Shown in pieces: positions 39,323 through 46,836 of a stretch of DNA of 64,000 nucleotides. Position 1 is the stretch's first letter. Each line of letters opens with the position of its first letter. The notes below the pieces were generated by a model. That model made no database searches. It saw nothing but the letters and a program-made list of their open reading frames with translations, and was not told the DNA's origin. The DNA comes from a virus, in IMG/VR virus record IMGVR_UViG_3300050821_017216, positions 1 to 64,000 of that record; one strand, 5' to 3'. The position numbers and the translations under genes were made by a program.

Positions 39323-39525
39323 CGCGCCCCGAGCGGTTGGAGGTAGTAGAGGTACGTCCCGGCGACGCTGAAGACGATCGCCGCGAGGCACACGAGGGCG
39401 AGCACCCCGAGACCAGGCCCCTCGCGCGCGAGGTCCGCGCGCGCGTCCCCCACCGTGGGCTCGACTGAACCCTCGCCCTCGTTCGCATCGAAACCACCGT
39501 CGTCGCGGCCGTCGTTCGCTCTCAT
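39319..39525 (-). CDS. Small membrane protein, 68 aa
   Basis: Polar, acidic first 40 residues, then a single membrane helix (LGVLALVCLAAIVFSVAGTYLYYL). ATG 39525 preferred over 39546. First gene of the leftward 39.5-28.8 kb unit. Confidence 0.6.
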   Translation of the reverse strand: MRANDGRDDGGFDANEGEGSVEPTVGDARADLAREGPGLGVLALVCLAAIVFSVAGTYLYYLQPLGAR

Positions 39526-39549
39526 GGTCCTCGACTCTAGGATCATCAG

Positions 39550-39578
39550 TTGCGCTCGGCAACTGCATTCGCTACATT
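39550..39578 (+). promoter_or_regulatory. Rightward promoter TTGCGC-17-TACATT
   Basis: TTGCGC (39550-39555) and TACATT (39573-39578), 17 bases apart, ten bases before the ATG at 39589; again almost no leader. It overlaps a small repeat of TTGCGCTCGGCAA and lies in the divergent gap with the 39319-39525 gene. Confidence 0.55.
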
Positions 39579-39588
39579 GCGTAGCGAC

Positions 39589-39774
39589 ATGACGGAAGAG
39601 ACCTACGACATCGTGCTGGGGGCGCGCGTCTCCAAGCGCATCAACGACAGGATCCTCGCCGAGCAGGATCGCATCGCGAAGCTGAGCGGGATCAAGCCGA
39701 GCATCAACGAGGTCGTGCGCCTGCTCCTGGAGAAGGGTCTCGATGTCGTGGGGAAGCGGGCAGTCCGTGGCTGA
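39589..39774 (+). CDS. Ribbon-helix-helix-like protein, 61 aa
   Basis: TYDIVLGARVSKRINDRILAEQDRIAKLSG and then SINEVVRLLLEKGLDVV: strand, helix, helix, as in RHH regulators. First gene of the 39.6-45.5 kb rightward operon, right behind its promoter. Likely autoregulator. Confidence 0.7.
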   Translation: MTEETYDIVLGARVSKRINDRILAEQDRIAKLSGIKPSINEVVRLLLEKGLDVVGKRAVRG

Positions 39775-40036
39775 ACTCGCCCGATTCTACGGGATCGTCG
39801 TCGCGATCTTTTTCGAGCGTAGCGCCCGTCACCACCGACCTCACGTCCACGCGCGCTACGCCGGGGACGTGGTGTCCGTCGCCATCGACGACGGTGAGGT
39901 GCTGGCCGGCTCGATGCATCCAACCGGTCTGCGACTGGTTCGCCAGTGGGTCAGGTTGCATCAACCGGAACTCTCACGAGCGTGGCGAGATGCAGTAGCT
40001 GGGCGGACACCAGCAAGGATCGAACCGCTGCGATGA
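39767..40036 (+). CDS. DUF4160 protein, 89 aa
   Basis: AELARFYGIVVAIFFERSARHHRPHVHARYAGDVVSVAIDDGEVLAGSM...LRLVRQWVRLHQPEL fits DUF4160 along its full length, including the HxPHxHxRY segment. GTG 39767 overlaps the RHH stop and gives the typical family start. In bacteria DUF4160 is usually paired with DUF2442, as here. Confidence 0.78.
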   Translation: MAELARFYGIVVAIFFERSARHHRPHVHARYAGDVVSVAIDDGEVLAGSMHPTGLRLVRQWVRLHQPELSRAWRDAVAGRTPARIEPLR

Positions 40037-40281
40037 AGAGTCTCGGTTACATCGTCCTCTGCGAGCCACTCAAGGGTGGGCGCGCGCGGATCTTTTTTTC
40101 AGACGGCGTCGTTATCGAGCGCGCGCTGCCCACTCGATCCGTGAGTAGAGTCCAGGTCATCGACGTCGGTCTCGGTTTACGACTGCCCGGCGGCGAGGAG
40201 ATTGGCGTCTCCGAATTGCGCCGGAAGAAGCGCGGCTGCAACAGGTACGACCTCTCAACCGACGTGCTCGGGTGGTCCTGA
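40033..40281 (+). CDS. DUF2442-like partner protein, 82 aa
   Basis: ATGA overlap with the DUF4160 stop. CEPLKGGRARIFFSDGVVIERALP and LRLPGGEEIGVSELRR follow the DUF2442 strand pattern. The pair is often listed as a putative toxin-antitoxin unit; no activity is shown. Confidence 0.6.
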   Translation: MKSLGYIVLCEPLKGGRARIFFSDGVVIERALPTRSVSRVQVIDVGLGLRLPGGEEIGVSELRRKKRGCNRYDLSTDVLGWS

Positions 40282-40850
40282 TGGTGCGGCGCGAGATCCG
40301 GGGGCTACGACGTCGTGAGACTGGGAGCGACCTGCGAGGGGTGCTCGACCACCTCGATCCGAGGTTCCGTCAGGCGCTGCACGCCGCCGCGGGCGCGTAC
40401 CGCAGACTCGGCGTCCGCTACGCGCTCATCGGGGGCGTGGCGGCCGGCGCGTACGGTCGGCCGCGCGCGACTAAGGACATCGACTTCCTCGTCGGCGACG
40501 AGGCGTTCGACTCGGTCGGCTCCGTCATCAGCTTCAAGGCCGGTGTCCCGCAGGAGGCGTGCGAGGTGCCGATCGACAACATCCCGCCGCACGTCCGCTA
40601 CCGCGACGTCTACGAGCGCGCGCTCGACGGGGCGGTCGAGAGCGACGAGCCTGGCGTCCTCATCGCGACGCCTGAGATGGTGGGCTTCACGAAGCTGGTC
40701 GGCGGTCGCATGCGCGACGTCGCGGCGGTCGCCGAGATGCTTGAGTCTGGCACGGTGGATCCCGACGTCCTCGAGAGGCTGTTGATGGACTACCCAGAGC
40801 TGCACGAGAGGTTCGGGCGCGCGGTGATCGAATGGAGAGGTCAACGATGA
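40281..40850 (+). CDS. Nucleotidyltransferase (AbiEii/MNT type), 189 aa
   Basis: YALIGGVAAGAYGRPRATKDIDFLVG contains the GG (51-52) and DxD (66-68) of the polymerase-beta nucleotidyltransferase fold, as in AbiEii toxins and MNT antitoxins. ATG 40281 shares a base with the upstream TGA. May AMPylate or pyrimidylylate a partner, or act against host tRNA; context suggests a three-gene module with the two preceding genes. Confidence 0.7.
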   Translation: MVRREIRGLRRRETGSDLRGVLDHLDPRFRQALHAAAGAYRRLGVRYALIGGVAAGAYGRPRATKDIDFLVGDEAFDSVGSVISFKAGVPQEACEVPIDNIPPHVRYRDVYERALDGAVESDEPGVLIATPEMVGFTKLVGGRMRDVAAVAEMLESGTVDPDVLERLLMDYPELHERFGRAVIEWRGQR

Positions 40851-41503
40851 GACTCGTAGTCGTGGAGAGCCCGTACGCGGGCGACGTGGAGCGAAACCTG
40901 CGGTACCTGGACGCCGCGCTCGCCGACTGCTTCGCTCGCGGCGAAGCGCCGTTCGCGTCGCACGGCTTGTACACGAGGAAGGGTGTCCTCGACGACACGG
41001 TCCCCGACGAGCGCGCGCGCGGGATCCGCGCCGGCTTCGCGTGGGGCGAGCAGGCGGACGCCGTGGTCGTCTACGAGGACCTCGGCCTGTCGCCGGGGAT
41101 GCTCGCGGGCATCGAGCGTGCGCACAAGCGTGGGCAGGTGGTCGAGCGGCGGCGCCTTCCTGGCTGGGACCGACAGCGACTGGCGCAGGTGGCGCAGCGC
41201 GCGGAGCGCACTCAGTGGATGTGGCAGCGCGTCGAGAACGGTCTGCACGGATACGACGTGGTGATCTTTGGGACTCGATACGGGGGAGCGTACGAGGGTG
41301 GTGAGTGGGTCGCGTGGGTCGGCGATCCCGAGTGGCTGGATCACCACCAGTCGGGCGACGTCGCGTGCGAGGAGTTCTGGAGCGACTACCGGGATGCGCC
41401 GATCGGGCGCGGCGACTCGCCGCACGCCGCGTACGAGCATCTGGTTCGGGTAGCCGGGACCGCCAAGGGTCGTGTCGCGCCACCGGTCGACGGGGGTGGC
41501 TGA
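40847..41503 (+). CDS. DUF7768-type protein, deoxyribosyltransferase-like fold, 218 aa
   Basis: MRLVVVESPYAGDVERNLRYLDAALADCFARGEAPFASHGLYTRKGVLDD is the conserved opening of a phage family distantly like nucleoside 2-deoxyribosyltransferases (DUF4406-related), with VVVYEDLGLSPGMLAGI completing it. C-terminal half (from about 120) is unknown. Could handle nucleosides or nucleotide second messengers. Confidence 0.68.
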   Translation: MRLVVVESPYAGDVERNLRYLDAALADCFARGEAPFASHGLYTRKGVLDDTVPDERARGIRAGFAWGEQADAVVVYEDLGLSPGMLAGIERAHKRGQVVERRRLPGWDRQRLAQVAQRAERTQWMWQRVENGLHGYDVVIFGTRYGGAYEGGEWVAWVGDPEWLDHHQSGDVACEEFWSDYRDAPIGRGDSPHAAYEHLVRVAGTAKGRVAPPVDGGG

Positions 41504-41506
41504 GTC

Positions 41507-41962
41507 GTGAAGCACCTGACCCACCACTTCTGGCTCACCGACGACGGTGCCACGCTCTGCGAGCCGTGCGGGGCGACGTACCGCGCCTCCGTATCCGAGG
41601 TGATCGCGTTTTCCATGTTCATAGAGCGCCACCGCGTGTGCGGGCAGCGCACTCAGAAGGTCGCGATCCCGTACAGGGTAATCCCGAACAAGCCCGAGCG
41701 TACTGCCGCTCCCGCCGTCGACGTGCAGTCGATCGTCGATCATGCTGACCTGGCGGAGCACTACGCGCGCGCGTGTCGTGGCGACAAGACGCGGGCCCTG
41801 CTCATGGCGCTCGACGCCGGGTTCGACTTCACGCGCGTCGTGGGGGCGTTCGGCAACGAGGGGGTCGCGATCTCGTTCCAGTGCCTGCTCAACGGGTGGA
41901 TCGATCGGGGGCGGATCACCGACGCGGGTAGGGTCAAACTTCAGATGGGAGCGGACGCGTGA
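41507..41962 (+). CDS. Hypothetical protein with zinc knuckle, 151 aa
   Basis: GTG 41507. HFWLTDDGATLCEPCGATYRAS with HRVCGQR near 42 gives a CxxC...C site; the C-terminal half is helical (LAEHYARACRGDKTRALLMALDAGFDF). Not recognised. Confidence 0.62.
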   Translation: MKHLTHHFWLTDDGATLCEPCGATYRASVSEVIAFSMFIERHRVCGQRTQKVAIPYRVIPNKPERTAAPAVDVQSIVDHADLAEHYARACRGDKTRALLMALDAGFDFTRVVGAFGNEGVAISFQCLLNGWIDRGRITDAGRVKLQMGADA

Positions 41963-42222
41963 TCATCGCCAAGACAGTTGAACCACCGCCAGGCAAGCGC
42001 GTCGGGCAGGGCGGTCAAGTCGAGTGCGACCACCCGAAGCGGCGCGGCCCGCTCACTCCCAAGTGGGACCTGTACCAGCGAGAGGGTGACGTCTGCGACG
42101 CGTGTGGGTGGAGGGAGGCCCTGCCGATGCGGGTGTTCAGTGAGGACGGCAGCTCGGAAGAGGTCAACGCCGTCGACTTCTTTCGCTCGGTGATCGCCAA
42201 GGAGCGAGGTGACGGGTCGTGA
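41959..42222 (+). CDS. Small zinc-binding protein, 87 aa
   Basis: GTG overlaps the preceding stop. ECDHPKRRG and VCDACGWREALP form the likely metal site; the end is helical. Unknown function. Confidence 0.6.
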   Translation: MIIAKTVEPPPGKRVGQGGQVECDHPKRRGPLTPKWDLYQREGDVCDACGWREALPMRVFSEDGSSEEVNAVDFFRSVIAKERGDGS

Positions 42223-42473
42223 CCAACGTCGACAAGGCGCTCTTGTTGTCCGAATGGGCTGGCGTCCACGGTGTGGACGCCGACGCGTGCTGCCCGTGCT
42301 GCGAGGCGTACGTGTGCACCGGCAAGCGCCACGAGCCGAACTGCCCGATGGATCTCGCGTTGTCCGAGCGCGGGTACTGCGTGCAGGAGGAGCGGGAACG
42401 TGCGCGCGACCACATCTTTCGCGGCGAGGCCGCTACCGCGCCGACGCTGCCGCCGAGCGGGGAGGACCGATGA
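42219..42473 (+). CDS. Cys-rich protein, 84 aa
   Basis: GTG overlaps the preceding stop. CCPCCEAYVCTGKRHEPNCPMDLAL holds six cysteines and a His within 20 residues; a further Cys lies in RGYCVQEE. Probable zinc-binding domain, function unknown. Confidence 0.62.
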   Translation: MTNVDKALLLSEWAGVHGVDADACCPCCEAYVCTGKRHEPNCPMDLALSERGYCVQEERERARDHIFRGEAATAPTLPPSGEDR

Positions 42474-42787
42474 CGCGCGAGGTGTCGAGCGAGGCGGTCG
42501 TTGGTGATGTCGGCACCGTCGATCGGTTCATGGAGCGCTTAGCGGGGCAAGCTACGGAGCTCGACGGGATGCTCGGGAGCCTGTCGGGGATCCTCGCGGA
42601 GATCGGCGGTATCAAGGACGCGATCGTGTCGGTGGATCACCGGCAGGCGCGCGTGTCGGGGTACCTCAGGCAGACCGCAGATCGGATGCGGTACATCGCG
42701 CGTAAGGAGCGCGGCGTGCGCAAGCGCGACCTGGTGCTCGGGATCCGGCGACTCACTGAGTTGGCCGATCGTTTGGAGCGCGAGTGA
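42470..42787 (+). CDS. Hypothetical coiled-coil protein, 105 aa
   Basis: ATGA overlap. Helical throughout: VDRFMERLAGQATELDGMLGSLSGILAEIGGIKDAI and a basic C-terminus (ADRMRYIARKERGVRKRDLVLGIRRLTEL). Not recognised. Confidence 0.6.
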   Translation: MTREVSSEAVVGDVGTVDRFMERLAGQATELDGMLGSLSGILAEIGGIKDAIVSVDHRQARVSGYLRQTADRMRYIARKERGVRKRDLVLGIRRLTELADRLERE

Positions 42788-43002
42788 GGCGCCGCCGAAC
42801 TTCGCTCGAGGAGCGGCTGGCGTGGGACCAGTACGCCGCCGCGTGGGCGGTCGCGCTGGGGTTCACCCACCAGCACCGCGAGGACGGCGAGGAGGACCCG
42901 CTGACGGCCGCCGAGTACGCCGACGACATGCTCGCCGAGCGCAGGAAGCGGTTCGGGCGCGCGCGCAAGGCGGCGCGGCGCACCGCGGCGAGGCTGCACT
43001 GA
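42784..43002 (+). CDS. Hypothetical protein, 72 aa
   Basis: GTG overlaps the preceding stop. Basic ends with an acidic middle (TSLEERLAWDQYAAAWAVALGFTHQHREDGEEDPL). No family recognised. Confidence 0.58.
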   Translation: MRRRRTSLEERLAWDQYAAAWAVALGFTHQHREDGEEDPLTAAEYADDMLAERRKRFGRARKAARRTAARLH

Positions 43003-43022
43003 AAGGGTTAGAGGTCAATACC

Positions 43023-43532
43023 GTGGCGAAGTTCAGACTGAAACCGACGCCGGTCGATGCCGTCCAGCTCCGCTGGGACACCTGGGGCGACGTGTGCGAA
43101 CTCATCGGCGCACCGGGAGGCCTCAAGGAGGGTCACCCCGAGGGCTGCTATGTCGATCAGGACGGCGAGGAGACCGACGACACGAACGGTCGCATCGGGC
43201 TCAAGATCCCGCGCTCCATCCACGGCGTGGACGGTCATGAGATCGCCGTGCAGGATGACTGGATCGTCCGGATGAGCGGCGAACTGGTGGTCCATAGCCA
43301 CGCGAGCTTCACGTCGCTGTTCGAGTCGCCCGCCGACTACGCGGTCGCCTACGAGCCGGACTGGGTCAAGTACCCGAAGCTCGCCGCCGCGCTCGCAAAC
43401 CGCCCGCCCGAGTACGGGCAGGAGCTCCGCGCGCTGCTCGTCGACGCGCGCGCCGACGCCGTGCAGTACGTCCGCGACGTGCGGGCCGACGAGCTGGCCC
43501 GAGCGAGAGAGAGCGGGAGGGGCGAGCGATGA
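43023..43532 (+). CDS. Conserved phage hypothetical, 169 aa
   Basis: Opens MAKFRLKPTPVDAVQLRWDTWGDV and contains HEIAVQDDWIVRMSGELVVHSHASFTSLFE, the GDWIIxxxxGEFxxCxPxxFxxxYE-like frame of a widespread phage family of unknown function. GTG 43023 follows AAAGGGTTAGAGG. Confidence 0.68.
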   Translation: MAKFRLKPTPVDAVQLRWDTWGDVCELIGAPGGLKEGHPEGCYVDQDGEETDDTNGRIGLKIPRSIHGVDGHEIAVQDDWIVRMSGELVVHSHASFTSLFESPADYAVAYEPDWVKYPKLAAALANRPPEYGQELRALLVDARADAVQYVRDVRADELARARESGRGER

Positions 43533-43951
43533 CCGCGCGGGTCGCCGGGCTCCCGGTGGGGGCTCTCGTGAGGCGCGACGCGATCCACCCCGCGATGCGC
43601 GAGGCGCTCGGCGCCTTCGAGGTGCTCCGCCGGTTCGGCTTCGAGTCCGACGACATCTTCTTCCACCAGAACGCGGAGGAGGTCCCCGGGCGCGAGCCGA
43701 AGGGGATGATGTTCGTGGTGCTCAAGACGCAGGGCAAGGACTTCTCGATCCGCGTGGGCGTCGTCGACCTGCCCTACGAGGTGTGGATCGAGGAGTGGAC
43801 AGCCGTCGCGACCGCCGCCGCCGAGAAGCGGATCGTCGGGGTCGATCGGATCGTAGATGAGAGCTTGGCGCGCAGCGAGATGGTGGGGCTGCTTCTGGCG
43901 ATCCATGGAAAGGGGATCCGTGTCCCCGTCGCCCAGCTGGGTCTCTCTTGA
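43529..43951 (+). CDS. Hypothetical protein, 140 aa
   Basis: ATGA overlap. FEVLRRFGFESDDIFFHQNAEEVPGREPKGMMFVVLKTQGKDFSIRVGVVD suggests an alpha/beta fold. Nothing recognised. Confidence 0.6.
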   Translation: MTARVAGLPVGALVRRDAIHPAMREALGAFEVLRRFGFESDDIFFHQNAEEVPGREPKGMMFVVLKTQGKDFSIRVGVVDLPYEVWIEEWTAVATAAAEKRIVGVDRIVDESLARSEMVGLLLAIHGKGIRVPVAQLGLS

Positions 43952-44331
43952 GCCAGCTCTCGTTCTTCGGCGCACCGCCACCCAAGCCACCGGCGGATCT
44001 ACCGCCTGCGGCAGTCGCGATCCTGGCCGCCGCCAGGTCGCTGGCTTTCACGACGCGGGTCACTCGCGGCTGCTGGGGCGTGGCTGTCGGCGTCAAGCGC
44101 CGGTGGACGCTGCGTTGGGACCGCTGCTGCGCGCTCGGGGCCTACCTCGTCGCCGTCGAGGCGGTCGCCGGACCGAGCGAGCAGTCGCCGCGCGCGACCG
44201 TCACCCGACTGCTCGGGTTGACCCACGATCAGGTCACCGCGTTCACGCGCGGGTTCGACGGGTTGCCGGGCGACGGTTCGGAGTGGTACCGGTACGGCGC
44301 GCGGGTCGCGGAGGAGGTCATTACCCCATGA
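43948..44331 (+). CDS. Hypothetical protein, 127 aa
   Basis: TTG start overlapping the previous stop. SFFGAPPPKPPADLPPAAVAIL, then VKRRWTLRWDRCCALGAYLVAVEAVAG and a helical end. Not recognised. Confidence 0.58.
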   Translation: MSQLSFFGAPPPKPPADLPPAAVAILAAARSLAFTTRVTRGCWGVAVGVKRRWTLRWDRCCALGAYLVAVEAVAGPSEQSPRATVTRLLGLTHDQVTAFTRGFDGLPGDGSEWYRYGARVAEEVITP

Positions 44332-44771
44332 GCGATGATGAGAGGTCCGCTATCGAGACGGTCGTGCGAGCGCCAGACCCGTATGTGACCGTGAGCCTGC
44401 CGGGCGTGCTGCTGGTCAGGGAGACCGAGATCGGGGCGAAGGTGCTGCGGTCGGCGCTCAACGGGCTGTTCGAGCGGCTCGGTGACCGAAAGGTGTCGAT
44501 CGCTTTGACGACGCTCGATCCGCCAACGTACGCCGAGGGTGCCAAGATCGACGACGGTGTCACGCTGCTGCGATCGGCGTTCGGTGCTGACGGCAACGAA
44601 CCGATGGAGGAGGCCGCGCGGCGCGTCGTGCGCGCCTACGTCAACCGGGACAGCCGAATACCTACCGCGCGAGACGCCGTCATCGAGGCGGCCATGATCG
44701 TCTGCCGCCCGGGACCCAGCTGGAACGTCGAGGAGGCGTGCGCGGTCCTGCGTCGCACGGGTGTTCCGTGA
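44328..44771 (+). CDS. Hypothetical protein, 147 aa
   Basis: ATGA overlap. VTVSLPGVLLVRETEIGAKVLRSALNGLFERLGDRKVSIALTTLDPPT and later helices. Slightly lower GC than neighbours. Unknown. Confidence 0.6.
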   Translation: MSDDERSAIETVVRAPDPYVTVSLPGVLLVRETEIGAKVLRSALNGLFERLGDRKVSIALTTLDPPTYAEGAKIDDGVTLLRSAFGADGNEPMEEAARRVVRAYVNRDSRIPTARDAVIEAAMIVCRPGPSWNVEEACAVLRRTGVP

Positions 44772-45076
44772 CGGGGGTCGAGATCATCGCCGTAGCGTGC
44801 GGCGCGAGCGTCGTCGGTGTCGCGGTCATCGTGAAGTCGACGCTCGACTTCGCCCGGTGGACCCTCACCGAGGACCGCCTGAGCGACCCGGTCGAGCGTA
44901 GACGCGCGGAACTCAAGCGCAGGTGCGTGGAACTCGAGCGCCGACGCAAGGAGCTCGTGACCAGGAGCGCGCACGAGGTGGCTGGGGCAGATACCTGGAA
45001 CAAACTCAACGAGTACATCAACCAAGTCGACCGGCAGATCGACGAGTTGGACAAGGCGGCCCAGGACACACCATGA
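44768..45076 (+). CDS. Small membrane-anchored coiled-coil protein, 102 aa
   Basis: GTG overlaps the preceding stop. One membrane helix (GVEIIAVACGASVVGVAVIV), then a long charged helix (VERRRAELKRRCVELERRRKELV). Topology like an Rz-type spanin or anchor, but no partner is seen. Confidence 0.6.
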   Translation: MTGVEIIAVACGASVVGVAVIVKSTLDFARWTLTEDRLSDPVERRRAELKRRCVELERRRKELVTRSAHEVAGADTWNKLNEYINQVDRQIDELDKAAQDTP

Positions 45077-45264
45077 CTCCCGCTCGCGCCATGCACCAAG
45101 ATCTATGGTCGGCCCTGCGCAGGGTGCGGGACGGTGAACTCCCAGGGAGTCCTGGGTTGCGGGACCTGCTCATCGAGCGCGGGCTCATCGAGTGGGTCCC
45201 CGGTGAGTCTGGACTCCGCCTAACGGCCAGTGGTGTTCGCGTGATACAGAAAGAGGGCCGGTGA
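45073..45264 (+). CDS. Possible winged-helix protein, 63 aa
   Basis: ATG overlaps the preceding stop. LRDLLIERGLIEWVPGESGLRLTASGVRVIQKE resembles a winged-helix end (helix, strand, wing, strand). DNA binding is possible. Confidence 0.5.
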   Translation: MTPARAMHQDLWSALRRVRDGELPGSPGLRDLLIERGLIEWVPGESGLRLTASGVRVIQKEGR

Positions 45265-45327
45265 CCGCGAGTGGACCGAAGTATCCTCTACGCCGTCCGC
45301 GACCGTACGTCGACCGGAGGAACCCAC

Positions 45328-45510
45328 ATGCTCAAGACCGCAATCGCCACGATTCTCGCCATCGTCGCTGTCGCGAACTGCCAACCGCCGCGCGCGACTT
45401 ACATCGAGTGCGGAAGCGGCCTGCGCTGTCCGATCAACACCGTGTGCGGTGGCGGTCCGTACGCGATCTGCGGGCCGGGCGCGTGCTGTCCGGTGAGTGG
45501 AAGTCCGTGA
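45328..45510 (+). CDS. Small lipoprotein, 60 aa
   Basis: ATG 45328 has CGGAGGAACCCAC upstream, favouring it over 45271. MLKTAIATILAIVAVANC is a signal peptide with an ANC lipobox-like site. The mature part has eight cysteines (ECGSGLRCP, CGGG, CGPGACCP), a disulfide-rich fold. Last gene before the CRISPR array, pointing towards it. Confidence 0.68.
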   Translation: MLKTAIATILAIVAVANCQPPRATYIECGSGLRCPINTVCGGGPYAICGPGACCPVSGSP

Positions 45511-45559
45511 CGGCTGGCGACGATCACTCCATGGCGAGACCGGTCCCTCGATCCCTCAA

Positions 45560-45995
45560 GGCGAGGTCGTCGAACGAGCCTCGCGGATGCTCACTCGCGA
45601 GCTGCGAGTCGCGGCGAACGGTCGTGTAAGTCCTGGTTCATCGAGTCGAGGTTGAAGAACGACCTCGCTGGACTCGTATCGTTTACCGTCCGCTTGCCAG
45701 GTCGAGGTCGTCGATCGACCTCGTCGTACCGACAGCCATCGCTCTTCTTCCAGAAGGCGAACCGCTACTAGTCGAGGCCGCCGATCGGTCTCGCTGTCGT
45801 ATCGACTGCCCCAGAATTGCAGCTCCATCTCAGGTCGAGATCGACGATCGACCTCGCTGTCATTCCGACTCGTGCCGCAGCGGCAATCTACCTCTCTGGC
45901 GTGGAGTGTCGAGGTCGTCGATCAACCTCGCTGGCGTTACAACGGCGCAGGTGCTGCACGTCAAGGTCGTCGGTCGACCTCGCTGTCCCCGCGCC
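45560..45995 (-). repeat. Degenerate trailer-end repeats
   Basis: Copies at about 45560, 45645, 45701 (3-base deletion), 45771, 45834, 45908 and 45960 keep the first-family stem core but differ from the consensus at several to many sites. Gaps between them are 16-48 bases. Typical of old, unused array ends. Confidence 0.8.
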
Positions 45996-46015
45996 TACCT
46001 GCCGGCCCCGCTTGT

Positions 46016-46811
46016 GTCGAAGTCGTCGATCGACTCCGCTGTCGTCGCGACACACCGCCGACGTACGCGATACGTCGGAGTCCTCGATCGGCTCCGCTGT
46101 CGTCGCGACGGCACGGCGGGCGCTGTTGCGCGCCCTGGTGGGAGTCGGAGTCTTCGATCGACTCCGCTGCCGTCGCGACCGCGCGGTGGTCGTCGAGCGC
46201 AGCTTACGGTGGGACGTCGCGACATGGTTGCGGTGTCTACGCAACTGACTCCGGCGGAGACGTCGGAGTCTTCGATCGACTCCGCTGCCGTCGCGACCCT
46301 CTGGACGGTCTGCATACCCGTAAGGGGACCCGTCACGACCCAATCGCGGCGCCGCCTAGCGCGCCACTGGCTGCGGTCGGAGTCTTCGATCGACTCCGCT
46401 ACCGTCGCGACGCGCCACGTGGTGCCGGGCCACTGGCACGACATCCCGTCGGAGTCTTCGATCGACCCCGCTGTCGTCATAACCTCTAGCTTCTTCGAGT
46501 GCGCGTTCGTCAGCCGCGTGTCGGAGTCTTCGATCGACCCCGCTGCCGTCGCGACGGGCCGGCAAAATCCACGGCGTCGGAGTCTTCGATCGACTCCGCT
46601 GCCGTCGCGACCGATGCCCAATCGGCCTCGCTGGGGAAGCCGTAGTTCGCGTCGGAGTCTTCGATCGACCCCGCTGCCGTCGCGACTTCCGAACGCTAGG
46701 TTGATGCCAACGCCGACTACAGCGAGTCGGAGTCTTCGATCGACTCCGCTGTCGATGTCGACTGCGCTGAGCTGCATCGGAGTCTTCGATCGACTCCGCT
46801 ACCGTCGTGAC
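46016..46811 (-). repeat. Second-family repeats (GGAGTC stem)
   Basis: Copies start at 46016, 46074, 46144, 46262, 46376, 46448, 46520, 46576, 46651, 46726 (one extra base) and 46776. Consensus begins GTCGGAGTCTTCGATCGACT and ends CCGCTGCCGTCGCGAC. Stem changes A to G and G to A are matched by T to C and C to T on the other arm. Two ghost repeats ending near 46223 and 46339 retain only the tail. Confidence 0.85.
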
Positions 46812-46836
46812 AAGGCGCATCGCCATGGAACCCCGA

